This document shows, in pieces, positions 1-13,707 of a stretch of DNA of 64,000 nt (position 1 is its first letter; the number at the start of each line of letters is the position of its first letter). This DNA comes from Saccharothrix sp. NRRL B-16348. Its GTDB lineage: Bacteria > Actinomycetota > Actinomycetes > Mycobacteriales > Pseudonocardiaceae. A program made the position numbers and the translations under genes. The notes under the pieces are model-generated. The model was given only the letters and a program-made list of their open reading frames with translations, did not search any database and was not told where the DNA came from. Location of the stretch: NCBI RefSeq assembly GCF_001280085.1, contig NZ_LGED01000192.1, forward strand, positions 89,800 through 153,799. The letters are read 5' to 3'.

Positions 1-1
1 G

Positions 2-421
2 CCGCACAAGGACGGCGTCGGCGTCGGCTCGCTGCTGCTCGGGCTGTTCGACGACGCGGGAGCGCTGCACCACGTCGGCGTGGCCAGCAGCTTCACCGCC
101 GAGCGCCGCCGTGAGCTGCTGGCGGAGCTGGCGCCGTACCGGGAGAACGCGCTCGCCGACCACCCGTGGGCGGAGTGGGCCGCGATCGACGCCGCCACGC
201 CGGGCGCGCAGAGCCGGTGGAACCCGACGAAGACGCTGACCTGGGAGCCGGTGCGGCCGGAGCTGGTCGCCGAGGTGCGCTACGAGCACCTCCAGTCACG
301 CCGGTTCCGGCACACGAGCAGGCTGGTCCGCTTCCGGCCGGACCGCACGCCCGAGTCGTGCACGTACGCCCAGCTCGAAGAGGTCGCGCCGGCGGAGCTG
401 ATGGACGTGTTCGGCAAGTAG
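2..421 (+). CDS. ATP-dependent DNA ligase, C-terminal part (5' end outside window)
   Basis: The last 139 residues of an ATP-dependent DNA ligase, read in frame from the first bases of the window. The visible part matches the OB-fold end of the actinobacterial LigC/LigD-ligase family: a VGSLLLGLFDD strand, then HVGVASSF, then a segment with KTLTWEPVRPELVAEVRY and a closing R-F-R-P-D-R. The adenylation lysine motif would lie upstream and is not visible. Family members seal nicks using ATP, mainly in repair and end joining. The stop is followed after 37 bases by the next gene on the same strand. Whether this is LigC or the ligase domain of LigD cannot be told from this fragment. Confidence 0.85.
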   Translation, partial: PHKDGVGVGSLLLGLFDDAGALHHVGVASSFTAERRRELLAELAPYRENALADHPWAEWAAIDAATPGAQSRWNPTKTLTWEPVRPELVAEVRYEHLQSRRFRHTSRLVRFRPDRTPESCTYAQLEEVAPAELMDVFGK

Positions 422-458
422 GTCAACAACCGTCCTACAGATCGGGCATCCTGACGGC

Positions 459-1418
459 GTGACCGACACCGCGGGCCGGCTGCTGACCCTGTTGTCGCTG
501 CTCCAGACGCCGCGCGAGTGGCCGGGCAGCGAGTTGGCGCGGCGGCTGGAGGTCAGCCCGCGCACGATCCGCCGCGACGTCGACCGGCTGCGCGAGCTGG
601 GTTACCCGGTCGAGGCGTCGATGGGCGCGGAGGGCGGCTACCGGCTGGTCGCGGGCACGGCCATGCCGCCGTTGCTGCTGGACGACGAGGAGGCCGTGGC
701 GATCGCGGTCGGGTTGCGGACGGCGGCGCGGCAGACCGTGGCGGGCATCGAGGAGGCGTCCGTGCGGGCCATGGCGAAGCTGGAGCAGGTGCTGCCGGCC
801 CGGCTGCGACGGCGGGTCGGGGCGTTGGGCGCGGCGACGTTGCCGGTGGTGCTGGGCGCCGACGGGGTGACGGTGGACCCCGAGCACCTGACCGTGCTGG
901 CGTCCGCCATCGCGAACCGGGAACGGCTGCGGTTCCGGTACTCGGCGGCGGACGGCGCGGAGAGCAGGCGGCACGTCGAGCCGCTGCACCTGGTGCCGTC
1001 CGGGCGGCGGTGGTACCTGGTGGCGTTCGACCCGGAGCGCGACGACTGGCGGTTCTTCCGGGTCGACCGGATGACCGCGTTGTCACCCACCGGGGCGAGG
1101 TTCGCGCCGCGGGCGCTGCCCGCCGACGACCCGGCGGCCTACCTGGCCGAGCACATGCTCAGCCGGGCGCCGACCTACACGGCGGTGGCGACGGTCCGCC
1201 TGCCCGCCCGTGACGTGCGGGCCAGGTTCCCCGGCGTGGACGTCGAGGCCGTCGACGAGCGGACGTGCGTGCTCCGGAACTTCACCGACACGGTCGAGTA
1301 CCTGGCGTTCCACCTGCTGCAGCTGGGGTGCGAGTTCGAGGTGCACGAGCCGCCCGAGCTGGTCCGGCACCTGCGCGAGCTGCACGACCGGATCGGGCGG
1401 GCGGTCGGTCCGGGCTGA
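459..1418 (+). CDS. WYL-domain transcriptional regulator (HTH_11/DeoR-like)
   Basis: A 319-residue regulator starting at GTG. Residues about 5-60 form a winged helix (LARRLEVSPRTIRRDVDRL), followed by the LLLDDEEAVAIAVGL segment typical of the YafY/PafC-like group. The WYL domain follows, with the Trp-Tyr-Leu triplet at residues 185-187 and an R-F-R-Y strand before it. WYL domains sense small ligands or nucleic acids, and many regulators of this type respond to DNA damage; the neighbouring ligase and uracil-DNA glycosylase genes fit that loosely. It lies 37 bases after the ligase stop and may be co-transcribed. The target genes are unknown. Confidence 0.85.
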   Translation: MTDTAGRLLTLLSLLQTPREWPGSELARRLEVSPRTIRRDVDRLRELGYPVEASMGAEGGYRLVAGTAMPPLLLDDEEAVAIAVGLRTAARQTVAGIEEASVRAMAKLEQVLPARLRRRVGALGAATLPVVLGADGVTVDPEHLTVLASAIANRERLRFRYSAADGAESRRHVEPLHLVPSGRRWYLVAFDPERDDWRFFRVDRMTALSPTGARFAPRALPADDPAAYLAEHMLSRAPTYTAVATVRLPARDVRARFPGVDVEAVDERTCVLRNFTDTVEYLAFHLLQLGCEFEVHEPPELVRHLRELHDRIGRAVGPG

Positions 1419-1447
1419 GGGCACGCGGTCGCGCGGCGCGGGGCGGA

Positions 1448-1669
1448 TCACGCGGCGGCCAGCAGCGCCCGGCCGTCGTCGGTCAGCCTCGCGGGGCCGG
1501 CCTGCGCCGCGATCAGGCCCGCCCGCGCCAACCGCGGGCCGACGAACTGGTCGCAGCAGCAGAGGCCGTCGACCAGCAACGTGCCCGCGGCGTACTCGCA
1601 CCGGCCCGCCGCGACGGCGCGGAGCACCGCCCGGTCCCTCCCGCTGATGGCGGTGATCGTGGCGTCCAT
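1448..1669 (-). CDS. small unknown protein, possible winged-helix-like fold
   Basis: A 73-residue protein with a good ribosome site (GGAGGGAG about 5 bases before the ATG). It is Ala/Arg rich with a central D-G-L-C-C-C-D-Q-F cysteine cluster at about residues 34-42 and a C-terminal ARLTDDGRALL that resembles the last helix and wing of small winged-helix proteins. No function can be assigned. The triple cysteine could bind a metal. It is convergent with the WYL regulator and stands alone. Confidence 0.55.
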   Translation of the reverse strand: MDATITAISGRDRAVLRAVAAGRCEYAAGTLLVDGLCCCDQFVGPRLARAGLIAAQAGPARLTDDGRALLAAA

Positions 1670-1775
1670 GACGGTCTCCCTCCGTGCGTCGGGTGCTTCT
1701 ACCCGTACGACGAAGCGGACCTCTCCGGAATCGACACGGCCCGGTCGCGAGCTCCGGTGTACCGATTCCGAACGC

Positions 1776-2378
1776 TCACTCGGCCGCCTTGGCGGCCTCC
1801 CGGCAGGCGTCCACGAGCTGGGGCCACCGGCCCGCCCGGTCGCGGTTGATCGACAGCGGCGACGGGTGGGGCGCGTTGAACACCTTCAGCTTGTGGCCGC
1901 GGCCGGACAGCGTCCAGCCCGTGCCCGCGGGCCTGCCCAGCACCACGACCGCCTTGAGCGAGGTCAGCATCCGCAGCAGCTCGACCAGGTAGGGCACGGC
2001 CGCGCGCAGGTCGGCGGGCGACGGCTCCCGGTTGGCCAGGTACCAGGGCACCACGTTCCAGCTCAGGCTCACCCGCCGGGACAGGCCCGCCTCGGCCATC
2101 GCGGCGAACACGTTGGCCGCGGTCGGGTCGTCGTTGTCCGGCGAGTTGATGCCCGAGCCCGACGACGCGGGCCCGGGCGACTCGAGCAACAGCAGGACCT
2201 TGGCGTCGACGCCGCCGCTGGCCGGGTCGAACAGCGGCACGTCGGCCTTGCGCTCGGTGGCGATGCGCTGGGCGAACTCCGTCAACTTCGCCAGGTGGGG
2301 CGCTTTGAGCAGAGCCATCTTCCGAGCGACGACCACGGGGTTCCGGTGTGCCCTCGGGGTGGAGGGGAAGACGTCCAT
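1776..2378 (-). CDS. uracil-DNA glycosylase family protein
   Basis: A 200-residue protein of the uracil-DNA glycosylase superfamily. Visible motifs are the active-site loop strand LLLESPGP (about 63-70), DNDDPTAAN (81-89), WNVVPWY (107-113), a VVVLGRPA strand (144-151) and the DNA-intercalating type HPSPLSIN (171-178). The family flips out and excises damaged or deaminated bases, or has lost activity and binds DNA. The order and spacing match an actinobacterial subgroup usually annotated simply as uracil-DNA glycosylase. A start at the internal ATG near residue 21 is possible because conservation seems to begin there. It is encoded alone on the minus strand. Confidence 0.8.
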   Translation of the reverse strand: MDVFPSTPRAHRNPVVVARKMALLKAPHLAKLTEFAQRIATERKADVPLFDPASGGVDAKVLLLLESPGPASSGSGINSPDNDDPTAANVFAAMAEAGLSRRVSLSWNVVPWYLANREPSPADLRAAVPYLVELLRMLTSLKAVVVLGRPAGTGWTLSGRGHKLKVFNAPHPSPLSINRDRAGRWPQLVDACREAAKAAE

Positions 2379-2454
2379 GGGCGCTAGCGTTCCCGTCTTG
2401 ATCAGGCACTACCATCCGCCGTCCGGGCGGCGCCCCGAGGATCTTGCCGGCCGG

Positions 2455-3207
2455 TCAGCCGACGTGGGTGCGGGGCTTCTCCTCCAGGACGCCGTCGACG
2501 TAAGTGTCGACCTTCTCGTTGTAGAACGCGACCAGACCCGCGACCTGCCTGCTCTCCGGCAGCGGGTTGCGGTAGCCCCAGACGACGTTCTCGTGCGTCT
2601 CGTCGCCGAGCACGACCGACCAGTACTCGGCGGTGCCCTTGTACGGGCAGCTCGTGCGCAGGTCGGTCGCCCGCAGGAGGTCCAGCCGGACGTCGGTCAT
2701 CGGCAGGTAGTAGCGGGCGGGCAGCCCGGTCTCGAACAGGATCACCGGGCGGTGCGAGTTCGCGACCTCGACGCCGCCGACCTCCACCCGGATGTGCCTG
2801 CTGCTGGGCAGCGCGTCGACCCTGGTGTACGGGTCGCGCGGGTGGACGTAGACCGGCTCGTCCTCCTCGAACCACTCGTCCATCGCGTCCCAGTCGAGCC
2901 GGACCAGGTCGCGCAACGCCTCCAGCGGCGAGTCCGGGTAGCGCAGCCCCGCGCCCGCCGCCGTGCCGGAGCCGGTCTTCACGTCGAACAGCTCGCCGTT
3001 GCCCCGACTGGGTGATCGCTTCACCTCGCCGGTCGGCACCAGGTTCGCCCGGACGTCCTCCGCCGGGAAGTAGTACGTGGGGTAGTACGGCTTCTCCCAC
3101 ACCAACGTCGGCCGTGTGGTGTCCACGACCAGTTCGCCCGCGAGGTAGGCCCGAACCCGCTTGGTCCCGGTCTCCAGCCGCACCCGTCCGCGTTCCGCAG
3201 CACTCAT
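2455..3207 (-). CDS. DUF427 domain protein (two DUF427 repeats)
   Basis: A 250-residue cytoplasmic protein with two DUF427 units. The first (about 10-110) contains V-W-E-K-P-Y-Y-P-T-Y-Y-F; the second (about 145-245) contains I-L-F-E-T-G-L-P-A-R-Y-Y, SCPYKGTAEYWSV and a final YNEKVDTYVDG. DUF427 proteins are compact beta-rich proteins of unproven activity, common in actinobacteria. An upstream extension of the frame to about 3657 is not supported: it is antisense to the DUF305 gene and low in complexity. The ATG at 3205-3207 fits the usual N-terminus of the family. Confidence 0.85.
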   Translation of the reverse strand: MSAAERGRVRLETGTKRVRAYLAGELVVDTTRPTLVWEKPYYPTYYFPAEDVRANLVPTGEVKRSPSRGNGELFDVKTGSGTAAGAGLRYPDSPLEALRDLVRLDWDAMDEWFEEDEPVYVHPRDPYTRVDALPSSRHIRVEVGGVEVANSHRPVILFETGLPARYYLPMTDVRLDLLRATDLRTSCPYKGTAEYWSVVLGDETHENVVWGYRNPLPESRQVAGLVAFYNEKVDTYVDGVLEEKPRTHVG

Positions 3208-3275
3208 GATGTCGAAGCTACGCCCGAGTCGGCCCGGCCGGCCGGCGCCGCGCTTCTCCGGTGTTGCCCAACGGT

Positions 3276-3779
3276 CTAGCCAAGTCGTGCCGACTGCGCC
3301 GCCCGGGCCGTCACGATCGACGCCGCCAGGTCGCGGGTCTCCTGGTCCGCGCCGCTGTCCTGCTCGCCGCGCGCGAGCAGCGCCGACTGGGCCAAGTGCT
3401 CGCGCAGCGTCGCGGGCAGGCCCGTCGGGTCGAGGCGCAGGCCCGCCAGGTCGGCCTCCGACACCAGGCCGGGCATCTCGTGGCCGGCGTGCGGGTTCTC
3501 GTCCGACAGCCCGGCACGCGCGCGCAACCGCTTGAGCTGAGCCAACTCCCGCTCGTGCGACACCTCCAGCTCCGCCGCGAACGGCGCCAGCTCGGGCGGT
3601 GCGAGGGCGAGCGCGGGCAGCAGCTGCTCGTTCATCGGGATCATCAGCTGGATCCACGCGGTGTCGGTGGCGTTGAACGGCGACGCCGCCGGCGGCGGAG
3701 CGGGCGCCGGAGCGGGCGTGCAGGCGGCGAGGAGCAGCAGCGCGGCGGTCGCGGCCGACGTGCGGAGTGTTCGGGACAC
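3276..3779 (-). CDS. DUF305 family lipoprotein
   Basis: A 167-residue lipoprotein starting at GTG behind a strong ribosome site (GGAGGAC, spacing about 8). The signal peptide ends in a lipobox LLAAC with the lipidated Cys at residue 20, followed by a Pro/Ala linker. The mature part is a ferritin-like four-helix DUF305 domain with M-I-P-M-N-E-Q, SHERELAQLK and NPHAGHEMPG. Members often carry His/Met clusters and sit near copper genes, but no metal gene lies here. It is outward-facing and membrane-anchored. A hairpin between this gene and the beta-glucosidase makes co-transcription unlikely. Confidence 0.85.
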   Translation of the reverse strand: MSRTLRTSAATAALLLLAACTPAPAPAPPPAASPFNATDTAWIQLMIPMNEQLLPALALAPPELAPFAAELEVSHERELAQLKRLRARAGLSDENPHAGHEMPGLVSEADLAGLRLDPTGLPATLREHLAQSALLARGEQDSGADQETRDLAASIVTARAAQSARLG

Positions 3780-3796
3780 CGTTGTCCTCCTGCCCG

Positions 3797-3830
3797 GGAG
3801 GGCCGGGGGATGTGCTCCCTCCGGCCCTCC
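3797..3830 (-). terminator. terminator hairpin after the beta-glucosidase operon
   Basis: A 10-bp perfect stem (GGAGGGCCGG / CCGGCCCTCC) with a 14-base loop lies 11 bases past the beta-glucosidase stop on the minus strand. It would end the sugar uptake operon before the DUF305 gene. No clear T run follows, as is usual in high-GC actinomycetes. Confidence 0.6.
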
Positions 3831-3840
3831 GGCGGTTGCG

Positions 3841-5253
<1,413 letters not shown>

Positions 5254-5299
5254 TTGGGAAAACTCCTCTGGAGGTCGGAACCCGTCGTCGTGGACGGGA

Positions 5300-6306
<1,007 letters not shown>

Positions 6307-6310
<4 letters not shown>

Positions 6311-7299
6311 GGCGTCTCCCTTCCCTCGGACCGGGTCTTCGTCGCGAGCACCGGCGTGAAGCCGACGCGCATCCGGACCGTGTGGCCGTCGGCGGTCTTG
6401 ACGTTGCTCTTGCCGCCGCCGCGCAGCCGCGGGCTGACGAACTCGTCGATGCCGAAGTTCACCAGCGACAGCGCGGTGCCCAGGAGCGCGATGGCCAGGC
6501 CCGCGGGCACGAACCACCACCACGCGCCCTGCGCGAGCGCCTGCTGGCTCTGCGCCCAGTACAGGACCGTGCCCCAGTTCCAGTCGCTGCCCGCGCCGAT
6601 GCCGATGAACGCCAGCGTGATCTCCAGGGTCACCGCGAAGATGACCGTGCCGACGAACCCGGAGGCGATGACCGCGGTGAGGTTGGGCAGGATCTCGAAC
6701 AGGATGATCCGCCACGTCTTCTCGCCGGTCGCCCGCGCGGCCTCCACGTAGTCACGTCCGCGCAGCGACAGCGTTTGCGCGCGGAGCACGCGTGCGCCCC
6801 AGGCCCACGACGTGAGGCCGATGACCAGGGCGATGGTGAGGGTGCCCGTCTCCGGCAACGTCGACGTGATGATGATCATCAGCGGCAGCGCCGGGAGCAC
6901 CAGGAACACGTTGGACAGCGCGGACAGCACCTCGCTGCCGGCGCCGGCCAGGTAGCCGGACGTGACGCCGACCAGGATCGACAGGATCGTGGCCACGATG
7001 CCCGCGACGAACCCGACGACGATGACGCTGCGCGTGCCGACCACGACCTGGCTGAAGATGTCCTGGCCGAGGTGGGTGGTGCCGAACCAGTGCGCGGCCG
7101 ACGGTCCCTGGAGCAGGTCGCTGCTGCGCCCCGACGGGTCGTACGGTGCGATCCACGGGCCGACGACCGCGATCAGGGCGAAGAAGCCGAGGATGACCAG
7201 GCCGGTGGTGGCCTTGGGGTTGGCCACGAACCGCAGCCTGCGGCGCTTGACGGGCGCGGCGACCGGGGTGGCCGTCCCGGTGGTGGGAACCACGGTCAC
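6307..7299 (-). CDS. ABC transporter permease (OppC/DppC-like)
   Basis: A 330-residue inner-membrane permease. A first membrane helix (about 25-50) follows a basic N-terminus, then an extracellular segment containing APYDPSGRSSDLLQGPSAAH and the FGTTHLGQDIFSQVV motif typical of OppC proteins, then about five further helices with the EAA-type coupling loop near ALRAQTLSLRGRDYVEAARATG. The GTG start is preceded by GGGAGGG and lies 3 bases after the stop of the partner permease. With that partner it forms the membrane channel of the importer. Confidence 0.92.
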
Positions 7300-7302
7300 G
7301 GC

Positions 7303-8279
7303 TCAGCCCTCCCGTCGGGTGCGCGGGTCGAGCGCGAGGTAGGCCACGTCGGCGAGGAAGTTCGCCAGCAGCACGGACAGCGTGATGATCAGGAAGATGC
7401 CCTGCATGAGCGGGTAGTCCTTGGCGCCGACGGCCTGGTAGAGCTGCAGGCCGAGACCGGGGTAGGAGAACACGATCTCCACCAGCAGCGTGCCGCCGAC
7501 GATGAAGCCGAGCGACAGCGCGAACCCGGAGACGTTGGGCAGCAGCGCGTTGCGCGCCGCGTACGACACCATCACGCGCCGGTCGGACAGGCCCTTGGCG
7601 TGCGCGACGGTGACGTAGTCCTCGGAGGCGACCGTGACCATCATGTTGCGCATGGACAGGATCCAGCCCGCCATGGACGAGATCAGGATGGTGAACGCGG
7701 GCAGGATGCCGTGCCGCACCACGCTGCCGATGAACTCCAGGTCCGGGTTGGGCACCAGGCCGTTGTCGTAGGCGCCCGACGCCGGGAAGAAGCTGTCCGG
7801 GCCGGTGAGCAGCGCGATCGCGATCAGGCCGAGCCAGAAGTACGGGATGGACGACACGAACGTGGTCACCGGGATGAGCGCGTCGGCCCACGAGCCGCGT
7901 CGCCAGCCGATGCCCGTGCCCAGCGCGGTGCCGATCAGGAAGCCGAGCACGGTGGTGATGCCGACCAGGCCCAGCGTCCACGGCAGGCCGTCGCCGAGCA
8001 CCTGCGTCACCGGTGACGGGAAGTGGGCGAACGACAGGCCGAGGTCGCCGCGGAGCAGCTGCCCGAGGTAGTCGACGTACTGCTCGACCAGGCTCGCGTC
8101 CTTGTCCAGCCCGAACAGCACGTACAGCGACTGCACGGCCTCGCTGGTCATCTGGCCGCGCGACCGGGTGATCAGCGCCTGCACCGGGTCGCCGGGGATG
8201 ACGCGCGGGATGAAGAAGTTGATGGTGATCGCGGCCCACGCGGTGAACAGGTAGAACGCGATCCGCTTGAGGAGGTAGC

Positions 8280-8283
<4 letters not shown>
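7303..8283 (-). CDS. ABC transporter permease (OppB/DppB-like)
   Basis: A 326-residue permease with six predicted membrane helices. It begins with the classic [20 protein letters not shown] helix and [17 protein letters not shown], and has the coupling loop [17 protein letters not shown] near residue 200. The GTG start overlaps the ATPase stop by 4 bases (GTGA), which argues against the longer upstream reading. It pairs with the OppC-like permease. Confidence 0.92.
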
Positions 8284-11011
<2,728 letters not shown>

Positions 11012-11159
11012 GGGTTCTCCTTGTCGGGCGGGGGAAGGGCGAGCGCTCGTGAGTGCGGGCCGCGTGTGCCATCGCGGCTGGGACGCTGGACGCGTCCTCG
11101 TGTCGTTGCAGACTCAACCCCGGTGAGCCAAGTCACGTCAATCACGAACAGGTTACAAA

Positions 11160-11188
11160 CTTAGACTAATTTTAAGTCGCAAACTAAG
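11160..11188. promoter_or_regulatory. candidate ROK operator in the divergent promoter region
   Basis: An AT-rich block in a GC-rich gap between the transporter operon and the ROK gene. It holds the inverted pair CTTAG-N19-CTAAG, a nested GACTAATTTTAAGTC near-palindrome, and CAAACTTAG plus CAAACTAAG elements. The CAAACTAA half-site resembles known operators of XylR-type ROK repressors. It ends 9 bases before the ROK start codon and so could control both directions. Binding is inferred only. Confidence 0.5.
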
Positions 11189-11197
11189 GTCCGTGGC

Positions 11198-12460
11198 GTG
11201 GCACCGAAGCGCACCACCGTCCGCGACCTGCGTCGGCAGAACCGTTCGACGTTGCTGTCGACGCTGTTCTTCGACGGGCCGTTGAGCAGGTACGAGCTGT
11301 CCCGGCGGTCCGGGCTGTCGGCGGCCACGGTGTCGAACGTGACCGGTGAGCTCGTCGACGACGGGCTCGTGGTGGAAGCGGGTTCGGTCGACTCCGACGG
11401 CGGCCGGCCGCGCGTGCTGCTGCGGGTCAACCCCGCGTTCGGGCACGTGGTCGGCGTGGACGTCGGCGAGACCGGGATCAAGGTCGAGCTGTTCGACCTG
11501 TCGCTGACCCAGCTCGCCGCCTTCGACCACGCGCTCTCCCCCTCGTCCCCCGCCGCGGTGGCGTCGTTGATCGCGTCGGCGGTCCGGGATGTGGTCACGT
11601 CGGCGGGTGTCGACGCGTCGACCGTGCTCGGGGTGGGGATCGGGGTTCCGGGGACGGTCGAACAAGGGGCCACCGCGGTGGTGCACGCGCCGACCATCGG
11701 GTGGGACGGCGTGCGGCTGGAGGAGCTGGTGGCGGACGCCTCCGAGTCCGCCTGGCCGTTGTACGTGGAGAACGGGGCGAAGACCCAGGGCCAGGCCGAG
11801 ATGTGGTTCGGCGCCGGTCGCGGGGCCCGGCACGTGGTCATAGCCCTCATCGGGTCCGGCGTCGGTGCGGCGGTCGTGACCGATGGCGGCGTGTACCGGG
11901 GTGCGACCAGTTCGGCGGGCGAGTGGGGGCACACGACCATCATGTACGGCGGGCGACCGTGCCGGTGCGGTGCGTTGGGCTGCTTGGAGGCGTACGTGGG
12001 CGCCGAGGGCATCCTCGACCGGTACCGCAAGGCGCGTGGGCGTGAACTGCCCGAAGGTGACGAGCAGTCGAGCGTGGCCGCGTTGATCGAGGCCGCCGCC
12101 CGCTCCAAGACCGCCGCCCGCGTGCTGGAGGAGACCGCCGGTTACCTGGGCGCGGGCATCGCGAACCTGGTGAACCTGTTCAACCCCGAGCGGATCGTGC
12201 TGGGCGGGTGGGCCGGGCTGGCCCTCGGCGCGCACCAGTTGGACCGCATCGTCGCCGCGACCCGTGCGCACGCGTTGCGGCACCCGTACGAGCAGATCTC
12301 GATCCAGCTGGGCCGGTTGGGGCCGGACGCCGTGGCCGTGGGCGCCGCCACCCTGCCCGTCGCCGCGCTGCTGGACCGTGCGGCCGACCCGCGGAAGCCG
12401 ACGTCGCCCGACCTGAGCGTTGAACTCGGGGTACCTGAGCGTTCGACACGCGTGTTCTGA
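11198..12460 (+). CDS. ROK family transcriptional repressor
   Basis: A 420-residue ROK protein starting at GTG. Residues about 8-75 hold a winged helix (LSRYELSRRSGLSAATVSNV). The sugar-kinase-like domain begins with VVGVDVGETGIKVELF (84-99), and the zinc motif P-C-R-C-G-A-L-G-C-L-E-A-Y is present near residue 255. ROK repressors leave DNA when sugar binds. It stands back to back with the oligosaccharide importer and is its likely regulator. The last residues (ERSTRVF) and the stop codon are encoded by copies of the 22-bp repeat that continues downstream, so the C-terminus was probably reshaped by repeat insertion. Confidence 0.9.
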   Translation: MAPKRTTVRDLRRQNRSTLLSTLFFDGPLSRYELSRRSGLSAATVSNVTGELVDDGLVVEAGSVDSDGGRPRVLLRVNPAFGHVVGVDVGETGIKVELFDLSLTQLAAFDHALSPSSPAAVASLIASAVRDVVTSAGVDASTVLGVGIGVPGTVEQGATAVVHAPTIGWDGVRLEELVADASESAWPLYVENGAKTQGQAEMWFGAGRGARHVVIALIGSGVGAAVVTDGGVYRGATSSAGEWGHTTIMYGGRPCRCGALGCLEAYVGAEGILDRYRKARGRELPEGDEQSSVAALIEAAARSKTAARVLEETAGYLGAGIANLVNLFNPERIVLGGWAGLALGAHQLDRIVAATRAHALRHPYEQISIQLGRLGPDAVAVGAATLPVAALLDRAADPRKPTSPDLSVELGVPERSTRVF

Positions 12461-12523
12461 GCGTAGGACACGCGTGTTCTGAGCGTTCGACACGCGTGTT
12501 CTGAACGTAGGACACGCGCGGGT
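12414..12523. repeat. 22-bp palindromic tandem repeat, five units
   Basis: Five consecutive 22-bp units, at 12414, 12436, 12458, 12480 and 12502. Units 2-4 share TGAGCG, then TTC or TAG, then a GACACGCGTGTTC core around the perfect palindrome ACACGCGTGT; the TTC and TAG versions alternate. The first unit is a variant (TGAGCGTTGAACTCGGGGTACC) and the fifth decays at its end. The array overlaps the last 16 codons of the ROK gene and stops 17 bases before the LacI start. It looks like a dispersed intergenic element. Function is unknown. Confidence 0.85.
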
Positions 12524-12540
12524 GCAGGCAGAATGCGGGT

Positions 12541-13572
12541 ATGAGCAGGCCGCCGACGTTGGAGGACGTGGCGCGGGTCGCCGGTGTGTCCCGGGCGACG
12601 GTCTCCCGCGTCGTCAACGGCACCCGCAACGTCGACCGGAAGATCCAGGAGGTCGTGCGCGCCGCCGTCGACCAGACCGGCTACGCGCCCAACCGCGCGG
12701 CCCGCTCCCTGGTCACCAAGAGGGCCGGGACGATCGCGCTCGTCGTCTCGGGCGCGGGCGACCCGGGCGACGAGGACGCGTTCGCCGCACGGGTGTTCGC
12801 CGACCCGTTCTTCGGCCGGGTGGCCGGCGGTGTGCTGGGTTTCCTGCGCACGCGCGGCGTGCACCCGGTGCTGATGGTCGCCGACACCGAACCGGCCCGC
12901 GAGGACGTGCTGTCGTTCCTCCGCCAGGGCAGCGCGGACGGCGCGCTCCTCGTCTCCACGCACGCCGAGGACCCGCTGCCGGCCCGGCTGGTGGCGGCGG
13001 AGCTGCCCGCCGTGCTGTTCGCGCGCCCGGCCCGGCCCGTGCCGATCAGCTACGTCGACCTCGACCACCGGGCCGGCGCCCGGCTCGCGGCCGACCACCT
13101 GGTGCGCCGCGGCTGCACGCGGGTCGCGACGATCACCGGCCCGCTGGACGTGCCCGCGGCCCAGGAGCGGCTCACCGGGTTCCGCGATGCCATGGCGCGG
13201 CACGGTTTCCCGCACGTCCCGATCGCCGAGGGCCGGTTCACGTCGGCCAGCGGCGAGGGGGCGATGGAACGGCTGCTGGCCGAGCACCCCGGCATCGACG
13301 GCGTGTTCGCGGCCAACGACCTGATGGCGCAGGGCGCGTTGCTGGTGCTGCACAAGCACCGCAGGCGCGTGCCCGGGCAGGTGGCGCTGGTGGGTTTCGA
13401 CGACAGCAGCCCCGCGCTGTCCTGCCGACCGCGGTTGACCACCGTCCGGCAGCCGGTGGAGGACATGGCGGCCGGGATGTCCCGGTTGTTGTTGGACCAC
13501 GTCGAAGAACCGGGACTGCGCCCGGAATCCGTCGTCTTCGAGCCCTCGCTCGTGGTGCGGGACTCCGCCTGA
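12541..13572 (+). CDS. LacI family transcriptional repressor
   Basis: A 343-residue LacI protein. The N-terminal helix-turn-helix is TLEDVARVAGVSRATVSRVV (residues 6-25), followed by the hinge ANRAARSL-type segment and a periplasmic-binding-like sugar domain with GALLVSTH, ISYVDLDHRAGARLAADHL, GVFAANDLMAQGAL and VALVGFDDSSPAL. No strong ribosome site precedes the ATG. The gene lies just upstream, in the same direction, of the discoidin/beta-helix protein, whose promoter carries a 16-bp palindrome of the LacI-operator type; it is the obvious regulator of that gene. Confidence 0.92.
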   Translation: MSRPPTLEDVARVAGVSRATVSRVVNGTRNVDRKIQEVVRAAVDQTGYAPNRAARSLVTKRAGTIALVVSGAGDPGDEDAFAARVFADPFFGRVAGGVLGFLRTRGVHPVLMVADTEPAREDVLSFLRQGSADGALLVSTHAEDPLPARLVAAELPAVLFARPARPVPISYVDLDHRAGARLAADHLVRRGCTRVATITGPLDVPAAQERLTGFRDAMARHGFPHVPIAEGRFTSASGEGAMERLLAEHPGIDGVFAANDLMAQGALLVLHKHRRRVPGQVALVGFDDSSPALSCRPRLTTVRQPVEDMAAGMSRLLLDHVEEPGLRPESVVFEPSLVVRDSA

Positions 13573-13591
13573 AGATCGGTCCGCACCGTCG

Positions 13592-13621
13592 TTGACGTCC
13601 TCGTGACATCGGCGTTACGCT
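13592..13621 (+). promoter_or_regulatory. promoter of the discoidin/beta-helix gene
   Basis: TTGACG at 13592-13597 and TACGCT at 13616-13621 are separated by 18 bases and fit the actinobacterial housekeeping sigma pattern. The LacI-type palindrome starts 3 bases downstream, where transcription would begin. Confidence 0.5.
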
Positions 13622-13623
13622 CC

Positions 13624-13639
13624 GAGAGAGCGCTCTCTC
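13624..13639. promoter_or_regulatory. LacI-type operator (16-bp perfect palindrome)
   Basis: GAGAGAGCGCTCTCTC is a perfect palindrome around a central CG, the hallmark of LacI-family operators and close to the actinobacterial CebR-type GGGAGCGCTCCC. It covers the predicted transcription start of the next gene and lies 51 bases after the LacI gene. A bound repressor would block initiation. Confidence 0.7.
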
Positions 13640-13707
13640 AGCGCCTCCGGTGCCACGGAGGCACGGCTCCGGGCCTTCTCGCGCCCCTTACCTCGTCAGG
13701 TAGGACC

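Noticed and set aside
12414..12523. CRISPR array
   Set aside because: The units are contiguous 22-mers without spacers and no cas gene is near.
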